From the NCBI RefSeq assembly GCF_005938385.1, contig NZ_VCRA01000028.1, positions 1 to 64,000 of the forward strand: 64,000 nt of DNA. The letters are read 5' to 3'. Positions within the stretch are counted from its first letter, which is position 1; the number at the start of each line of letters is the position of its first letter. Of the stretch, positions 26,195-35,035 are shown one piece after another. The notes below the pieces were generated by a model that had not been told where the DNA came from, searched no databases, and worked only from the letters and a program-made list of their open reading frames with translations. Origin of the DNA: Paenibacillus mesophilus (GTDB lineage Bacteria > Bacillota > Bacilli > Paenibacillales > NBRC-103111). The position numbers and the translations under genes were made by a program.

Positions 26195-26297
26195 AGGAAC
26201 TTTAACGGAATTACCGCCCCGATTGCCGACCGGGGCTTTGTGGACCGGCAAGTCCCGGGCGGCAGAGAGAGCAGGTCGTTATTCCGGTAAAGTTCCT
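26195..26297 (-). repeat. 103-bp palindromic element, copy 2
   Basis: The reverse complement matches copy 1 (25745-25846) almost throughout, including the 17-base ends (one with a single change, CGGTAAAGTTCC). It abuts the stop codon of the nucleotidyltransferase fusion (26297-26299) and may act as its transcript end. Confidence 0.75.
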
Positions 26298-28702
26298 TAT
26301 TGAAAATGCCGGATCAATTCCAGTTTGTACCGTTCCGCGAGCTTCATCGCCGCTTCCTCCCGCTCCCCGTGGGCGATCAGCGTAAAGCGCGGCTCGTCGG
26401 ATTCCGGCAGCAGCAGCACCCAGCCCGTTTCGTCGTACACCTTGATGCCGTCCAGCAAATCGGCCTGCCGGTTCTTCGCTTGCTCCGTCAGCAGGCGCAT
26501 AAGCCTGCCCTTCTCGTCCCACGGCACTTCCACGAACGTGCTGTGAAGCGAGAACGCCGGCATAAAGGTGAGCAGCCGCGAGACGGTCAGTCCGTTCTCG
26601 AGCAAATTCCGCGCCAGCAGTCCGATGCCGAACAGCGCATCGTGGACCGGGTGGAACGGATGGGCGGTCGACGCCTCCAGCACGGCCCGCTGGCTGCGTT
26701 TCGTCCGGACTACGGCGTTGCCGAGTCCGGCGGCGGCCGAATCAAGGAACGTAGGCGCGCTTAGCGGAACCCCGATCGTCCGGCCGCGGAAGCATTGGAA
26801 ATAAGACATGTAAAGCAGGACGTCGACGCGTTCACGGGATACCGGTTCGCCGCATTCGTCGTACAGAAGGAGCGACTGTCCGCCCGGATCGAACCGGACG
26901 CCGAAGTCGGCGCGATGCTCCAGCGCGGCGGTGCGCATGCCGGAATCGGCAAGAAGAGGATCGACATACGTCACATCCCACCGGAACGATGCCGCCATCG
27001 CTCCGATCAAACGGCGTATGACCGGGTCCGCCGCCGTCACGGCCAATCGAAGCGGATTTCGTTTGAGATAGCCGAGCTCGGAGATCAGCTTCTTCCCGTA
27101 CGATTCGATGAGGCCTGAGGCCGTACCGGTTTCCGGAATGGCCATGACGTCCGCGCGGCTGTAATCTTCCATCGCGTAGGCGTTATCCGCCTTCCGTTCC
27201 GCGCTTTTGCCGATCGGCAAGCCGGAGGAATCCATGCATTCCAGCCGGCAGACGGTACGCCCGCCGGAATCGGAGCATTGCACATGGATGCCTCCGTCGA
27301 CGCCCAGCGCCTTGACGCCGAATCGTGCAACCGAGGAAGAGCTTTCGCCCGCATCGGTGACGCCGACCCCTACCGCTTGCAGCGCCGAGATGATGACCGA
27401 GCGGATCAGCCGGGCGAAGCCGTCGCCGGACGAACTGACCGCAAGCCGCTTTCCTTTGGCGACGCTGCCGCCGTACGCCCCGGCGAATTTGGCCGCAAAT
27501 TCCGGCGTTATTTCCTCATTGGCAAACCCCCGGACGGCTCCGTCCGCAAACAACGGCTTCACCGCACTCTCGCCCCAGATGACCGAAGCATTCAGCATGG
27601 CGTGCTCGCGCACCCGTTTGTGCGGCCATATTTTCACATGAGGCAGCACTTGCGTCTTCGGTCCGATCGTACAGTGGCTCCCGACGACGACTCCTTCCGC
27701 CAGAACGGCGTCAGCGTAGCTGTGAATCCGGCTGCACAGCGTCGCCCCCGATATTTCGTTATGATCGGCTATCACGTTGTGGTCCCACAAAACGGCTTGG
27801 CGAAGCGTGCTGCCCCGGGCGATCCGGTTCCCCGATCCGATGACGCTGTACGGTTCGACCGTCGCCGTCTCTTCGATGACGGTATGCTCTCCGATATAGA
27901 TCGGGCCTCTCCATTCGGCGGCTCCTGCCGGAAGCGTCACGTTATCGCCGGCGTATATGCCCGGATACAGCTCCCTTCCTTTAATGGCCGCCTTCACTTT
28001 GCCGTCCAGCATATCGAATTGCGCCTGCCGGTATTGCGCCATACTGCCGATATCCGACCAATAGCCTTCGGAGATGAAGCCGTACAGCGGCTCTCCCCGC
28101 TTCATCAGGAGCGGGAACAGATCGTTGCTGAAATCCTGCTCTTTCCCCTCTCTGACCCATTGCAGCACTTCCGGCTCCAGCACGTAAATGCCGGTGTTGA
28201 CCGTATCGCTGAATACCTCGCTCCAATCCGGCTTCTCCAGAAATCGGACGATTTTCCCTTCCTCATCGGTCATGACCACACCGTACTCGAGCGGACGGTC
28301 CACCCGCGTCATCACGATCGTCGCGAGCGCCTCCTTGCGTGCGTGGAATTCGATCGCGCGTCCCAAGTCGAAGTCGGTCAAAGCGTCTCCGCTAATGACG
28401 ACGAATCGTTCGTCCAGAAAGGCGCCGGCGTTCTTCACGCTCCCCGCCGTCCCGAGCGGCGACTCCTCGTCGAAGTAATGCAGCTCGACGCCGAAATCTC
28501 GGCCGTCCCCGAAATGATTGCGGATCACCTCCGGCATAAATTGCATCGTAACGCCGATTTGCGTAATGCCGTGCCCCCGGAGCAGATCGATAATATATTC
28601 CATGCACGGACGGTTCAACAACGGAACCATCGGTTTCGGTATGTGGCAAGTAAGCGGACGCAGCCGCGTTCCTTTACCGCCTGCCATGATGACTGCCTTC
28701 AA
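26297..28702 (-). CDS. sugar nucleotidyltransferase-phosphomannomutase-like fusion
   Basis: An 801-residue cytoplasmic protein. Residues 1-240 are a nucleotidyltransferase (MAGGKGTRLRPLT signature). Residues ~250-400 are a left-handed beta-helix with hexapeptide repeats. The rest is phosphomannomutase-like. This layout is known for GDP-mannose pyrophosphorylase-like proteins of Gram-positive and actinobacterial species. The phosphoserine loop of true mutases (TASHNP) is not recognisable; the region reads VQCSDSGG, so mutase activity is doubtful. TTG 28702 follows AGGGGGG. It sits between GH57-GT4 and GH15 genes, suggesting supply of a sugar nucleotide for glucan synthesis; the actual nucleotide and sugar are unknown. 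Confidence 0.85.
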   Translation of the reverse strand: MKAVIMAGGKGTRLRPLTCHIPKPMVPLLNRPCMEYIIDLLRGHGITQIGVTMQFMPEVIRNHFGDGRDFGVELHYFDEESPLGTAGSVKNAGAFLDERFVVISGDALTDFDLGRAIEFHARKEALATIVMTRVDRPLEYGVVMTDEEGKIVRFLEKPDWSEVFSDTVNTGIYVLEPEVLQWVREGKEQDFSNDLFPLLMKRGEPLYGFISEGYWSDIGSMAQYRQAQFDMLDGKVKAAIKGRELYPGIYAGDNVTLPAGAAEWRGPIYIGEHTVIEETATVEPYSVIGSGNRIARGSTLRQAVLWDHNVIADHNEISGATLCSRIHSYADAVLAEGVVVGSHCTIGPKTQVLPHVKIWPHKRVREHAMLNASVIWGESAVKPLFADGAVRGFANEEITPEFAAKFAGAYGGSVAKGKRLAVSSSGDGFARLIRSVIISALQAVGVGVTDAGESSSSVARFGVKALGVDGGIHVQCSDSGGRTVCRLECMDSSGLPIGKSAERKADNAYAMEDYSRADVMAIPETGTASGLIESYGKKLISELGYLKRNPLRLAVTAADPVIRRLIGAMAASFRWDVTYVDPLLADSGMRTAALEHRADFGVRFDPGGQSLLLYDECGEPVSRERVDVLLYMSYFQCFRGRTIGVPLSAPTFLDSAAAGLGNAVVRTKRSQRAVLEASTAHPFHPVHDALFGIGLLARNLLENGLTVSRLLTFMPAFSLHSTFVEVPWDEKGRLMRLLTEQAKNRQADLLDGIKVYDETGWVLLLPESDEPRFTLIAHGEREEAAMKLAERYKLELIRHFQ

Positions 28703-28784
28703 GCGTTTCCCCCCTGAATGTTTGTTGTGTTTCCGATAGCGGCAAAAACCGCCCTTAATCCGGTTCCGATCAACCCGCGGTCAT

Positions 28785-28883
28785 AAATAGAGGAAAAAAT
28801 CGCCACTATTTGCGGAGTTTTTCATAAAAAGCTGCGATTTTCCGACCCCATAGGCAAAATAGGGTCGAAAATTTCCTCTATTT
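28785..28883. repeat. 99-bp nested palindrome
   Basis: AAATAGAGGAAA (28785-28796) is the exact complement of TTTCCTCTATTT (28872-28883). A second inverted pair CGACCC/GGGTCG lies inside. It fills most of the 252-base gap between the GH57-GT4 and nucleotidyltransferase genes. It could shape the transcript or be a non-autonomous element. Confidence 0.6.
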
Positions 28884-28954
28884 CTCTAAAACATCCTCCA
28901 AATGGAGAAATAAGATCATTTTTTTCCGCTATTGCACTTCCTCGCGGTCGGCGG

Positions 28955-31894
28955 TCATTTGCTTCCTCCGCTCTGCACCGGCTCCCCGTATAATCCCGTC
29001 CGTGACACGGGCTCCGGCACGGGGCGCTTCCGATCGGTCAATCGGTCGTAATGCGCCTGAACCTGCTCCGCGATCGCCGCGGGGTCATACTGGGTCAGCA
29101 CCTTCTCATAGGCGCGGGCCGCCATGTCCGCAGCGCGCGCCGGGTCCAGCAGCTGCTCGGATACGTGCCAGGCGAGAGAATCCACGTGGCCGGGGAGCGC
29201 CTTGTAGCCGTCCGTGCCGTGCTCGACAATGTCGGCGAGCCCTCCGACGTCCGAGACGACGAGCGGCTTGCGCGAAGCCATCGCCTCCAGCGCCACGATG
29301 CCGAACGGCTCGTATAGGCTCGGGAAGACGCACAAATCGGCGGCGGCGTATAGGCGCGATTTCGTATCGTCGTCTATGAAGCCCCAACATGCAACGCGGT
29401 GCGAGACACCCGACTCGGCAACCTGGCGTTCGAGCGACTCGCGCATCGGTCCCGCCCCGACGATGACCAGCCTCGCGCCGGGCACACGGGCCAGCACGTT
29501 AGGCATGGCCGCGATCAGCACCTGCACGCCCTTCTCGTAGACGAGACGCCCGACGTACAAAATGACGCGGTCTCCGGGATCGAACCATTCCGAACGGTTC
29601 GGCCATCCCGATCGCCCGTCGGCTCGATCCCGTCCGGCCACCGGAATCCCGTTCGGGATAATGTCGACCTTGTCTTCCGGAAGCTGGAACAGACGAACGA
29701 CTTCCTCTTTCATGTGCCGGCTGCAGACGAATACGCGGTTCGCTTCGTAAGTCAGCTTCCACTCCAGCCCGTGTATCCGGTGCTGCAGCTCGCCGTGCAG
29801 CTTGCCCTGCTGCCGTCCCCATTCCGTGGCATGGATCGTCGCGACGAGCGGCAGCCCGTAGCTGTGCCTCAGCTCTCGTGCGGCATGGAGCACCATCCAG
29901 TCGTGAGCGTGCAGCAGATCGATGCGCCCCCCGTTTTCTTTCCAGGAGACGAGGTAATCGACCATCGCCAAGTTCATTTCGAACGTCCAATGGTAAAAAT
30001 CCGTATCCCCGGAGCACAGTACGGGCAGTCTGTGCACGTAAACCCCGTTGCGGATTTCGAAGGCGGGGGCGCCCTCGAACGAGGTCGTTACGACGTGGAC
30101 CGCTTCTCCGCGCGCCGCCAGCGCCTCGGCCAAATCGGCCACGGCCCGGGATAGTCCGCCGACATGCTTGGGCGGATATTCCCATGCGAGCATAAAGGTG
30201 TTCGGCCTATCCCGGATATCCGGCAGAAGCGGGATCGGGGAAGCCGGCAGCACCGATACGTAATCTCTATAATCAAGCCCGGGAAAGCAGTTGTTTCTGT
30301 GTTCCAGGGCGATAAGAAACGTCTCGTCGATCTTTCCGTCCTCGATCATGCCGCACAGCCGATTGAAGCAGCCGAGATGATGTTTCGTCCGGCGGACCGC
30401 GTAATCGACGACCGTACGGCTGTCCATGATGAACGCCCAATCGCTGCTTTGCGCAAGCATCAGCTCCCGCGCCGCCTGATTGAGCGCCCGCTTGAGCATT
30501 GCCGTCGGCATCCTCCCGCTTCCTTTCGGATGGGAATGGCGCGTGGCGAGCCCGATCATCCGGTCCTCGGCCTGATGCAGATGGCGGTATATCCAATCGT
30601 TATCTCCCTGCAGCCAAACCTCAGTGGAATGGTTTCGGCCCCAGCTCGATTCGTTCAAGCTGCCAGTATCGGATACCGGGTACGTCTCCAAATATTCGCC
30701 CGGCGTAATCATCCGGACGTTGTGCTGGTCATGGTACGTTTTCCTGCACAGCATCTCGATCCATGTCGGGCCTTCGTACCACCAGTGTCCGAACAGTTCC
30801 GCGTCATACGGCGATACGATAATCGGCCGCCGATCCAGCCACCCGCTCCATGTGTCGGCCTGCCGCCCGCGGCACCGGAGGAAATGGTCGGCCTGATCGG
30901 CCGCCGCCTTCCGCGCCCATTCGGGGTTGTACGGCTCGCGGTGCTCGCCGGTCCCCGTAATCCGGTAATATTTCATACCGGTATTGACGCGTTCGTGGGT
31001 CGGCAGCACGTAGGGACGAATATGCTCCCATTCCTCCAAGTCGTTCCAGCCGAGATCCCAGCCGATGTCCCGGTAATATTCCCTGTAATCGAAATGTCCG
31101 GGATATCCGTCGGTCGCACTCCATACTTGCTCGGACGATTCCGGGTCGCGCGGGAACACCGTCACGCCGTAGCGCGTCATGAGAGGCGCCAGCAGCTTCC
31201 GGTTCGGGGCGGGCGAAGCATATTCGACGGCCGTCGTATCTCCTATGAAATACAGAATGCCCTCCATCTTCAGCAACCGGTCGATTCCCGGCGTGTAGGC
31301 GCACTCCGGCAGCCATATTCCCTTCGGCTTGCGACCGAAATGCCGTTCGTACTCGCGAATACCCGTGCGGAGCTGCGCCCGGATCGCTTCCTCCGTCTTC
31401 ATCAGCGGCAAATAGCCGTGCGTGGCCGCAGACGTCATAATTTCCAGCTTCCCGAGATCCTGCAAGCGGCGGAACGCCGTAACGACATTTCTGCCGCAGC
31501 TCTCGTACAGCTCCATTAACCGGCGGAACCGCTCGGCGTACATCGCCGCGAGCGGATACAGCCGATCGTCGTTTCGAAGGCGTGCCTTCTCCTTGTCCGC
31601 GAGCCCGATCAGCTTCTCCAGATGCGCGGCGTACCGCTGCTGCATGAGAGGATCGGCGCACAGCGCCAGCAGCGTAGGCGTCATCGAGAACGTGATACGG
31701 TAGTCGACGCCGTCGCGCACTAACCGGTCGAACACCTCGATCAGCGGCAGGTACGTCTCGGTCATCGCTTCGTAAAACCATCGCTCCTCCATGACGTCAT
31801 CCCGGTCGGCATGTCGGATGTAAGGCAAATGAGCATGCAGCACCAAAGCCAAGTAACCTTTATGCTCCGGCTTCGTTTTCCATCGTTTGTACAT
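28955..31894 (-). CDS. GH57 branching-enzyme-like and GT4 glycosyltransferase fusion
   Basis: A 979-residue cytoplasmic protein. Residues 1-520 are GH57: VLHAHLPYIRH near 18-28, then GIWLPECAY near 190 with the expected nucleophile Glu, then SPYDAELFGHWW near 360 with the expected Asp. Residues ~540-960 form a GT-B glycosyltransferase of family 4/5 type (YPPKHVGGLSRAV at the start; EPFGIVALEAMASRKP at the end, the E-x7-E motif). This suggests one protein that both elongates and branches an alpha-glucan. ATG 31894 follows GGGGG. It is 20 bases after the DUF4912 gene and followed by the nucleotidyltransferase and GH15 genes, a likely polyglucan operon. Confidence 0.88.
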   Translation of the reverse strand: MYKRWKTKPEHKGYLALVLHAHLPYIRHADRDDVMEERWFYEAMTETYLPLIEVFDRLVRDGVDYRITFSMTPTLLALCADPLMQQRYAAHLEKLIGLADKEKARLRNDDRLYPLAAMYAERFRRLMELYESCGRNVVTAFRRLQDLGKLEIMTSAATHGYLPLMKTEEAIRAQLRTGIREYERHFGRKPKGIWLPECAYTPGIDRLLKMEGILYFIGDTTAVEYASPAPNRKLLAPLMTRYGVTVFPRDPESSEQVWSATDGYPGHFDYREYYRDIGWDLGWNDLEEWEHIRPYVLPTHERVNTGMKYYRITGTGEHREPYNPEWARKAAADQADHFLRCRGRQADTWSGWLDRRPIIVSPYDAELFGHWWYEGPTWIEMLCRKTYHDQHNVRMITPGEYLETYPVSDTGSLNESSWGRNHSTEVWLQGDNDWIYRHLHQAEDRMIGLATRHSHPKGSGRMPTAMLKRALNQAARELMLAQSSDWAFIMDSRTVVDYAVRRTKHHLGCFNRLCGMIEDGKIDETFLIALEHRNNCFPGLDYRDYVSVLPASPIPLLPDIRDRPNTFMLAWEYPPKHVGGLSRAVADLAEALAARGEAVHVVTTSFEGAPAFEIRNGVYVHRLPVLCSGDTDFYHWTFEMNLAMVDYLVSWKENGGRIDLLHAHDWMVLHAARELRHSYGLPLVATIHATEWGRQQGKLHGELQHRIHGLEWKLTYEANRVFVCSRHMKEEVVRLFQLPEDKVDIIPNGIPVAGRDRADGRSGWPNRSEWFDPGDRVILYVGRLVYEKGVQVLIAAMPNVLARVPGARLVIVGAGPMRESLERQVAESGVSHRVACWGFIDDDTKSRLYAAADLCVFPSLYEPFGIVALEAMASRKPLVVSDVGGLADIVEHGTDGYKALPGHVDSLAWHVSEQLLDPARAADMAARAYEKVLTQYDPAAIAEQVQAHYDRLTDRKRPVPEPVSRTGLYGEPVQSGGSK

Positions 31895-31914
31895 CGGAAC
31901 CCCCGTTTAGGTTT

Positions 31915-32418
31915 TTATATGGATGTTCGATACGGTGCGAAATGCTCCAGCGTGTAGGGAGGAATATAAGCCTTCGGGTGGGAAATGGACGCTTCGGGTA
32001 CGACGGGGACGAGAGGGCGCCCCCAGCCGGCCGGGCAGTCTCGCGGAGTTTGCACGACATTGGACCTTATGAGGGGAACGAACTGCCGCTCCCATGTGTA
32101 CACCCCGAGATCGGCGGTGTAGGCCGCGTCGGCATTTAACCCGGTTATGTACCAATTGTCGGCTTCGGGCGTAAGCTCGACGTCGATGACCCGGTTGGCA
32201 TTGCGGCCGTTGAACAGGACATACGTGACGTCATATACCCGGAGCACCTTGGGCAGATGCCCATAATCGCATTCGAAATGCTGCGCGGCCAGCCATTTTC
32301 TGCGGTCGGACACTTCCCAGTACGCGTAGAGCGTATGGGCATTCCGAACGAGCAGGCGCAGCATGTCTTTATGGAAGGCACCGGGAATTTCATAGCCTTC
32401 CGTCAACAGATCGTGCAA
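31915..32418 (-). CDS. DUF4912 domain protein
   Basis: A protein of about 167 residues with the DUF4912 pattern (LRLLVRNAHTLYAYWEVSD, then VLRVYDVT, then the aromatic NWYITGL and the DLGVYT segment), resembling a small beta-sandwich of carbohydrate-module type. Its biochemical role is unknown; it commonly stands next to GH57 genes. I chose TTG 32418 because AAAGGAAGG lies nine bases before it. The ATG at 32460, which adds 14 basic residues, has no ribosome binding site. It is the first gene of the glucan operon and may bind the polymer or its enzyme. Confidence 0.78.
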   Translation of the reverse strand: MHDLLTEGYEIPGAFHKDMLRLLVRNAHTLYAYWEVSDRRKWLAAQHFECDYGHLPKVLRVYDVTYVLFNGRNANRVIDVELTPEADNWYITGLNADAAYTADLGVYTWERQFVPLIRSNVVQTPRDCPAGWGRPLVPVVPEASISHPKAYIPPYTLEHFAPYRTSI

Positions 32419-32551
32419 ATGGGTTCGCCTTCCTTTCTTTTTTGTGGTACTTCTAACCATACGACCGCTGTTCGCGAAATATGCCTATCGCCCGGCGGGA
32501 AATTATTCGGTATTTGCGACGGCCAGTTCGGCCGCATACCGATGCGCCTTG

Positions 32552-32596
32552 CCCTGTAAACTCGCTCTTATTCCGCATGTCACCGCGGACAGAAGC
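32552..32596 (+). repeat. small dispersed element, copy 2 (intergenic)
   Basis: It starts CCCTGTAAA, then a short spacer, then TTATTCCGCATGTCACCGCG and on to AAGCA, matching the element in the broken endonuclease gene except that it lacks the left palindrome. It lies between the divergent DUF4912 and AraC genes. Confidence 0.6.
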
Positions 32597-32599
32597 ATC

Positions 32600-32629
32600 T
32601 TTACGATCTCTTTACACACCGCGGATAAT
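32600..32629 (+). promoter_or_regulatory. candidate promoter of the module B AraC sensor
   Basis: TTTACG (32600-32605) and GATAAT (32624-32629) are 18 bases apart, about 115 bases before the chosen TTG start. TACAAT at 32659-32664 is an alternative -10 box. Neither is strong. Confidence 0.3.
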
Positions 32630-32742
32630 TGGCGGTTCTCCATCGCCCGGTTTTCCTGTACAATAAGAGGAAGGCTTTTTCCGTTTCACATCCAAACGCG
32701 CCGATTAAGCGCTTTCTTTATAGCAAAGGGGTCCGGATTGGA

Positions 32743-35016
32743 TTGTTCAAAATTCCGATCAACGTCAATTCTTTATTCATCAAAAGCATGATCAGCTTCA
32801 TGGCGATCATCGTGCTGCTCGCCTCGTTCAATTATTTGTCGTTCGCCTTCTTCAAAACGAACATTCAGCGGGAAATTATCCAGCATAACCGGGTCGCTTT
32901 GGAAAATGCGGCGGACCGGTACGAGAAGCATCTGTCGATCATTGAGACGCTGCTGTTCAAGCTGTATCAGGACGAGAACGTCGTCTCGTTCGGCAGACAG
33001 CTGGCCGAGAAGGAGACGGGCCAGGTCAATTACTTGAAGCCGGCCGACATGATGGAGCAGATCCGGCGGGACGTCAACAATCCGTTCCTCTATCTGGACA
33101 ACATCATCGTATTTTACAATTCCGCCTCGTTTACGGTGGACAAAAACGGGACCGGCGACGCCGACAGAACGTTTTCCCGGTTCTATGCGAGCGAGCCGTA
33201 CGGACACGCCTTCTGGCAGCAGCAGTTCAAAGAGCCTTATACGTCCGCGCTGCTTCCGAGCCGGCTGTTCTCCGTCGTCTCCTCGGACAAGCAAAACAAG
33301 CTGCTGTTCCCGATGGCGGTCAAGCTGCCCGGCTACAGCCATCTCGTCATCGGCTTGCTCGACGCGCAGCAGCTGTTCGAATCGTTCTACAGCAACGACA
33401 GCCCGGCCTTCAGCGTCGTCCGGCAGGACGGTACGGTTCTGTTCGATTCCTCGGGCCCGGCGTCGTCCGACAAGCGGTTTATTCCATCGGAAGCGGGCGA
33501 TTACGTCGCGATCGATAACATTTATTACTTCTACAAGAAGAGCGGCGAATCGGGCTTGACGTATATGACGTCGGTTCCCTACGCGACGATCGCCGGGCAA
33601 ATCGCCAAGCTGAAATGGACGCTGCTCGTCCTGTTCGTCCTGTCGGTCATCATCGCGGCCACGGCATCCGTCGTGTTCAGCCGGAAAATCAACGCCCCGG
33701 TGAAGCAAATTATCGCCTCGCTGCGGCATCGCAGTCCCGAGGTCGTGCAGAGCAGCATTTACGAGTTTGCGCTGATCAACGAAATATCGCGGGAGCTCAT
33801 CCAAGAGCGCAACGACATCCACGTCGACCTGCAGAACAAAACGTCGCTGCTCACCGACTTCGGATATATAAGCAAGCTGAAGATGATTGCGACGGGAACG
33901 GGGGCGGGCGAATGGAACGAGGCGGTCACGCAGCTCCGGGAGTTCCGGATCGTCCTGTTTCAGCTGAATTTCCGCCATGCGCTGCTTCAAGCCGCCCAAC
34001 TGAAGGCGGACCGGCTTACGTACGCCGCGCGCGAATGCGTCGATCTGATGATGTCGGATGGGTTCGAGCATTCCCGTACTTTGCAGACCGAGAGCAATCA
34101 GCTCGTGTCGGTCGTTTATGGGGAAGAAGGGCTGCACAAGCTGGAGGAGACGCTGTCCGTGCTGAAAACGATTTTCGACCGGGATAAAGAACATTATCTC
34201 GTCACGGCGGCGGTCAGCGACATCTTTCAGGAGGCGTCGGACTTCAATCGCGCTTATACGCAGGTGTCGAACCGTGCGAAGCAAGCCGCGCTTCGGGACG
34301 AAATGCAGATCGTATGGGAGGATGCCGCCCACGCGAACCACTTCGTGTTTACGGCGGAGCAGGAGCAGGAGTTTTATGTCAACATGCAGGAAGGTAACGG
34401 ACCGGCATGCGAGCAGCTGATCGGCCGGATGCTGGAGCAGATGTATAAGAAAGAAGCGTTTCGCCTGCAATTCCGCGCTTTCGCCCAAGGCGTGACCGCC
34501 AAGATGATCAAGATAACGGAGAAGGCCAAAGTCGATCCGGACCTGTCGGAGCAATTGAATGCGATGCTTCCGGAGCTTGAGGAATGCTACACGCTGGACG
34601 ACTACAGGCTTTTTTTCGACAACTTCGTATCGGTGGCGGCCGATTCGATCAAGCGGAAGCGCGACGAGAAAGATCCCGTCGTCGAATTTTTCGCCGACTA
34701 TTTGGAGACGCATTATGCCGAGGACTTGTCGCTCGATTCGGTAGCCGACCGGATGAATATGTCGAGTAATTATTTGTCCGCCTATATCAAGGAAAAGACG
34801 GGAACGAACTTCAGCGACCATCTGAACAACGTGCGCATCCGCCAGGCGAAGGAGATGCTGTACGGCACGAGCCTCACGATCCAGGATATCGGCGAACGGA
34901 TCGGGTACCGCAACGTCACGTCGTTTATCCGGATGTTCAAAAAAATAACCGGCCTTACTCCCGGCGATTACCGGAAAAGGTCGGCGCTCGAAAGCAAAGC
35001 CGGACTGCAAGCGTAG
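32743..35016 (+). CDS. membrane-bound AraC-family sensor-regulator
   Basis: A protein of about 757 residues with transmembrane segments at ~14-34 and ~290-312, an extracellular Cache-like domain between them, a cytoplasmic middle region and a C-terminal AraC DNA-binding domain (LSLDSVADRMNMSSNYLSAY, then GERIGYRNVTSFIRMFKK, then LTPGDYRKRS). It has the same build as the protein at 9901-12183. TTG 32743 is preferred: it follows AAAGGGG at 11 bases and puts the first membrane segment at the N-terminus. It converges on the SBP gene at 35036, separated by a two-way terminator, and probably controls module B. Confidence 0.86.
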   Translation: MFKIPINVNSLFIKSMISFMAIIVLLASFNYLSFAFFKTNIQREIIQHNRVALENAADRYEKHLSIIETLLFKLYQDENVVSFGRQLAEKETGQVNYLKPADMMEQIRRDVNNPFLYLDNIIVFYNSASFTVDKNGTGDADRTFSRFYASEPYGHAFWQQQFKEPYTSALLPSRLFSVVSSDKQNKLLFPMAVKLPGYSHLVIGLLDAQQLFESFYSNDSPAFSVVRQDGTVLFDSSGPASSDKRFIPSEAGDYVAIDNIYYFYKKSGESGLTYMTSVPYATIAGQIAKLKWTLLVLFVLSVIIAATASVVFSRKINAPVKQIIASLRHRSPEVVQSSIYEFALINEISRELIQERNDIHVDLQNKTSLLTDFGYISKLKMIATGTGAGEWNEAVTQLREFRIVLFQLNFRHALLQAAQLKADRLTYAARECVDLMMSDGFEHSRTLQTESNQLVSVVYGEEGLHKLEETLSVLKTIFDRDKEHYLVTAAVSDIFQEASDFNRAYTQVSNRAKQAALRDEMQIVWEDAAHANHFVFTAEQEQEFYVNMQEGNGPACEQLIGRMLEQMYKKEAFRLQFRAFAQGVTAKMIKITEKAKVDPDLSEQLNAMLPELEECYTLDDYRLFFDNFVSVAADSIKRKRDEKDPVVEFFADYLETHYAEDLSLDSVADRMNMSSNYLSAYIKEKTGTNFSDHLNNVRIRQAKEMLYGTSLTIQDIGERIGYRNVTSFIRMFKKITGLTPGDYRKRSALESKAGLQA

Positions 35017-35023
35017 TCCGGCT
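34998..35023. terminator. bidirectional terminator between the AraC and SBP genes
   Basis: AGCCGGACT (34998-35006) pairs perfectly with AGTCCGGCT (35015-35023), extended by AAAGCAA/TTGCTTT outside. T-rich tracts follow in both directions. It overlaps the stop codon of the AraC gene. Confidence 0.75.
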
Positions 35024-35035
35024 TCTTCCTTGCTT

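Noticed and set aside
25745..26297. The KTSC gene with flanking elements as a composite transposon
   Set aside because: No transposase and no target duplication could be seen; kept only as a finding about the elements.
31895..32155. Short open frames around the DUF4912 gene end
   Set aside because: Shadows of the DUF4912 gene; the 20-base gap to the GH57-GT4 fusion has no room for another gene.
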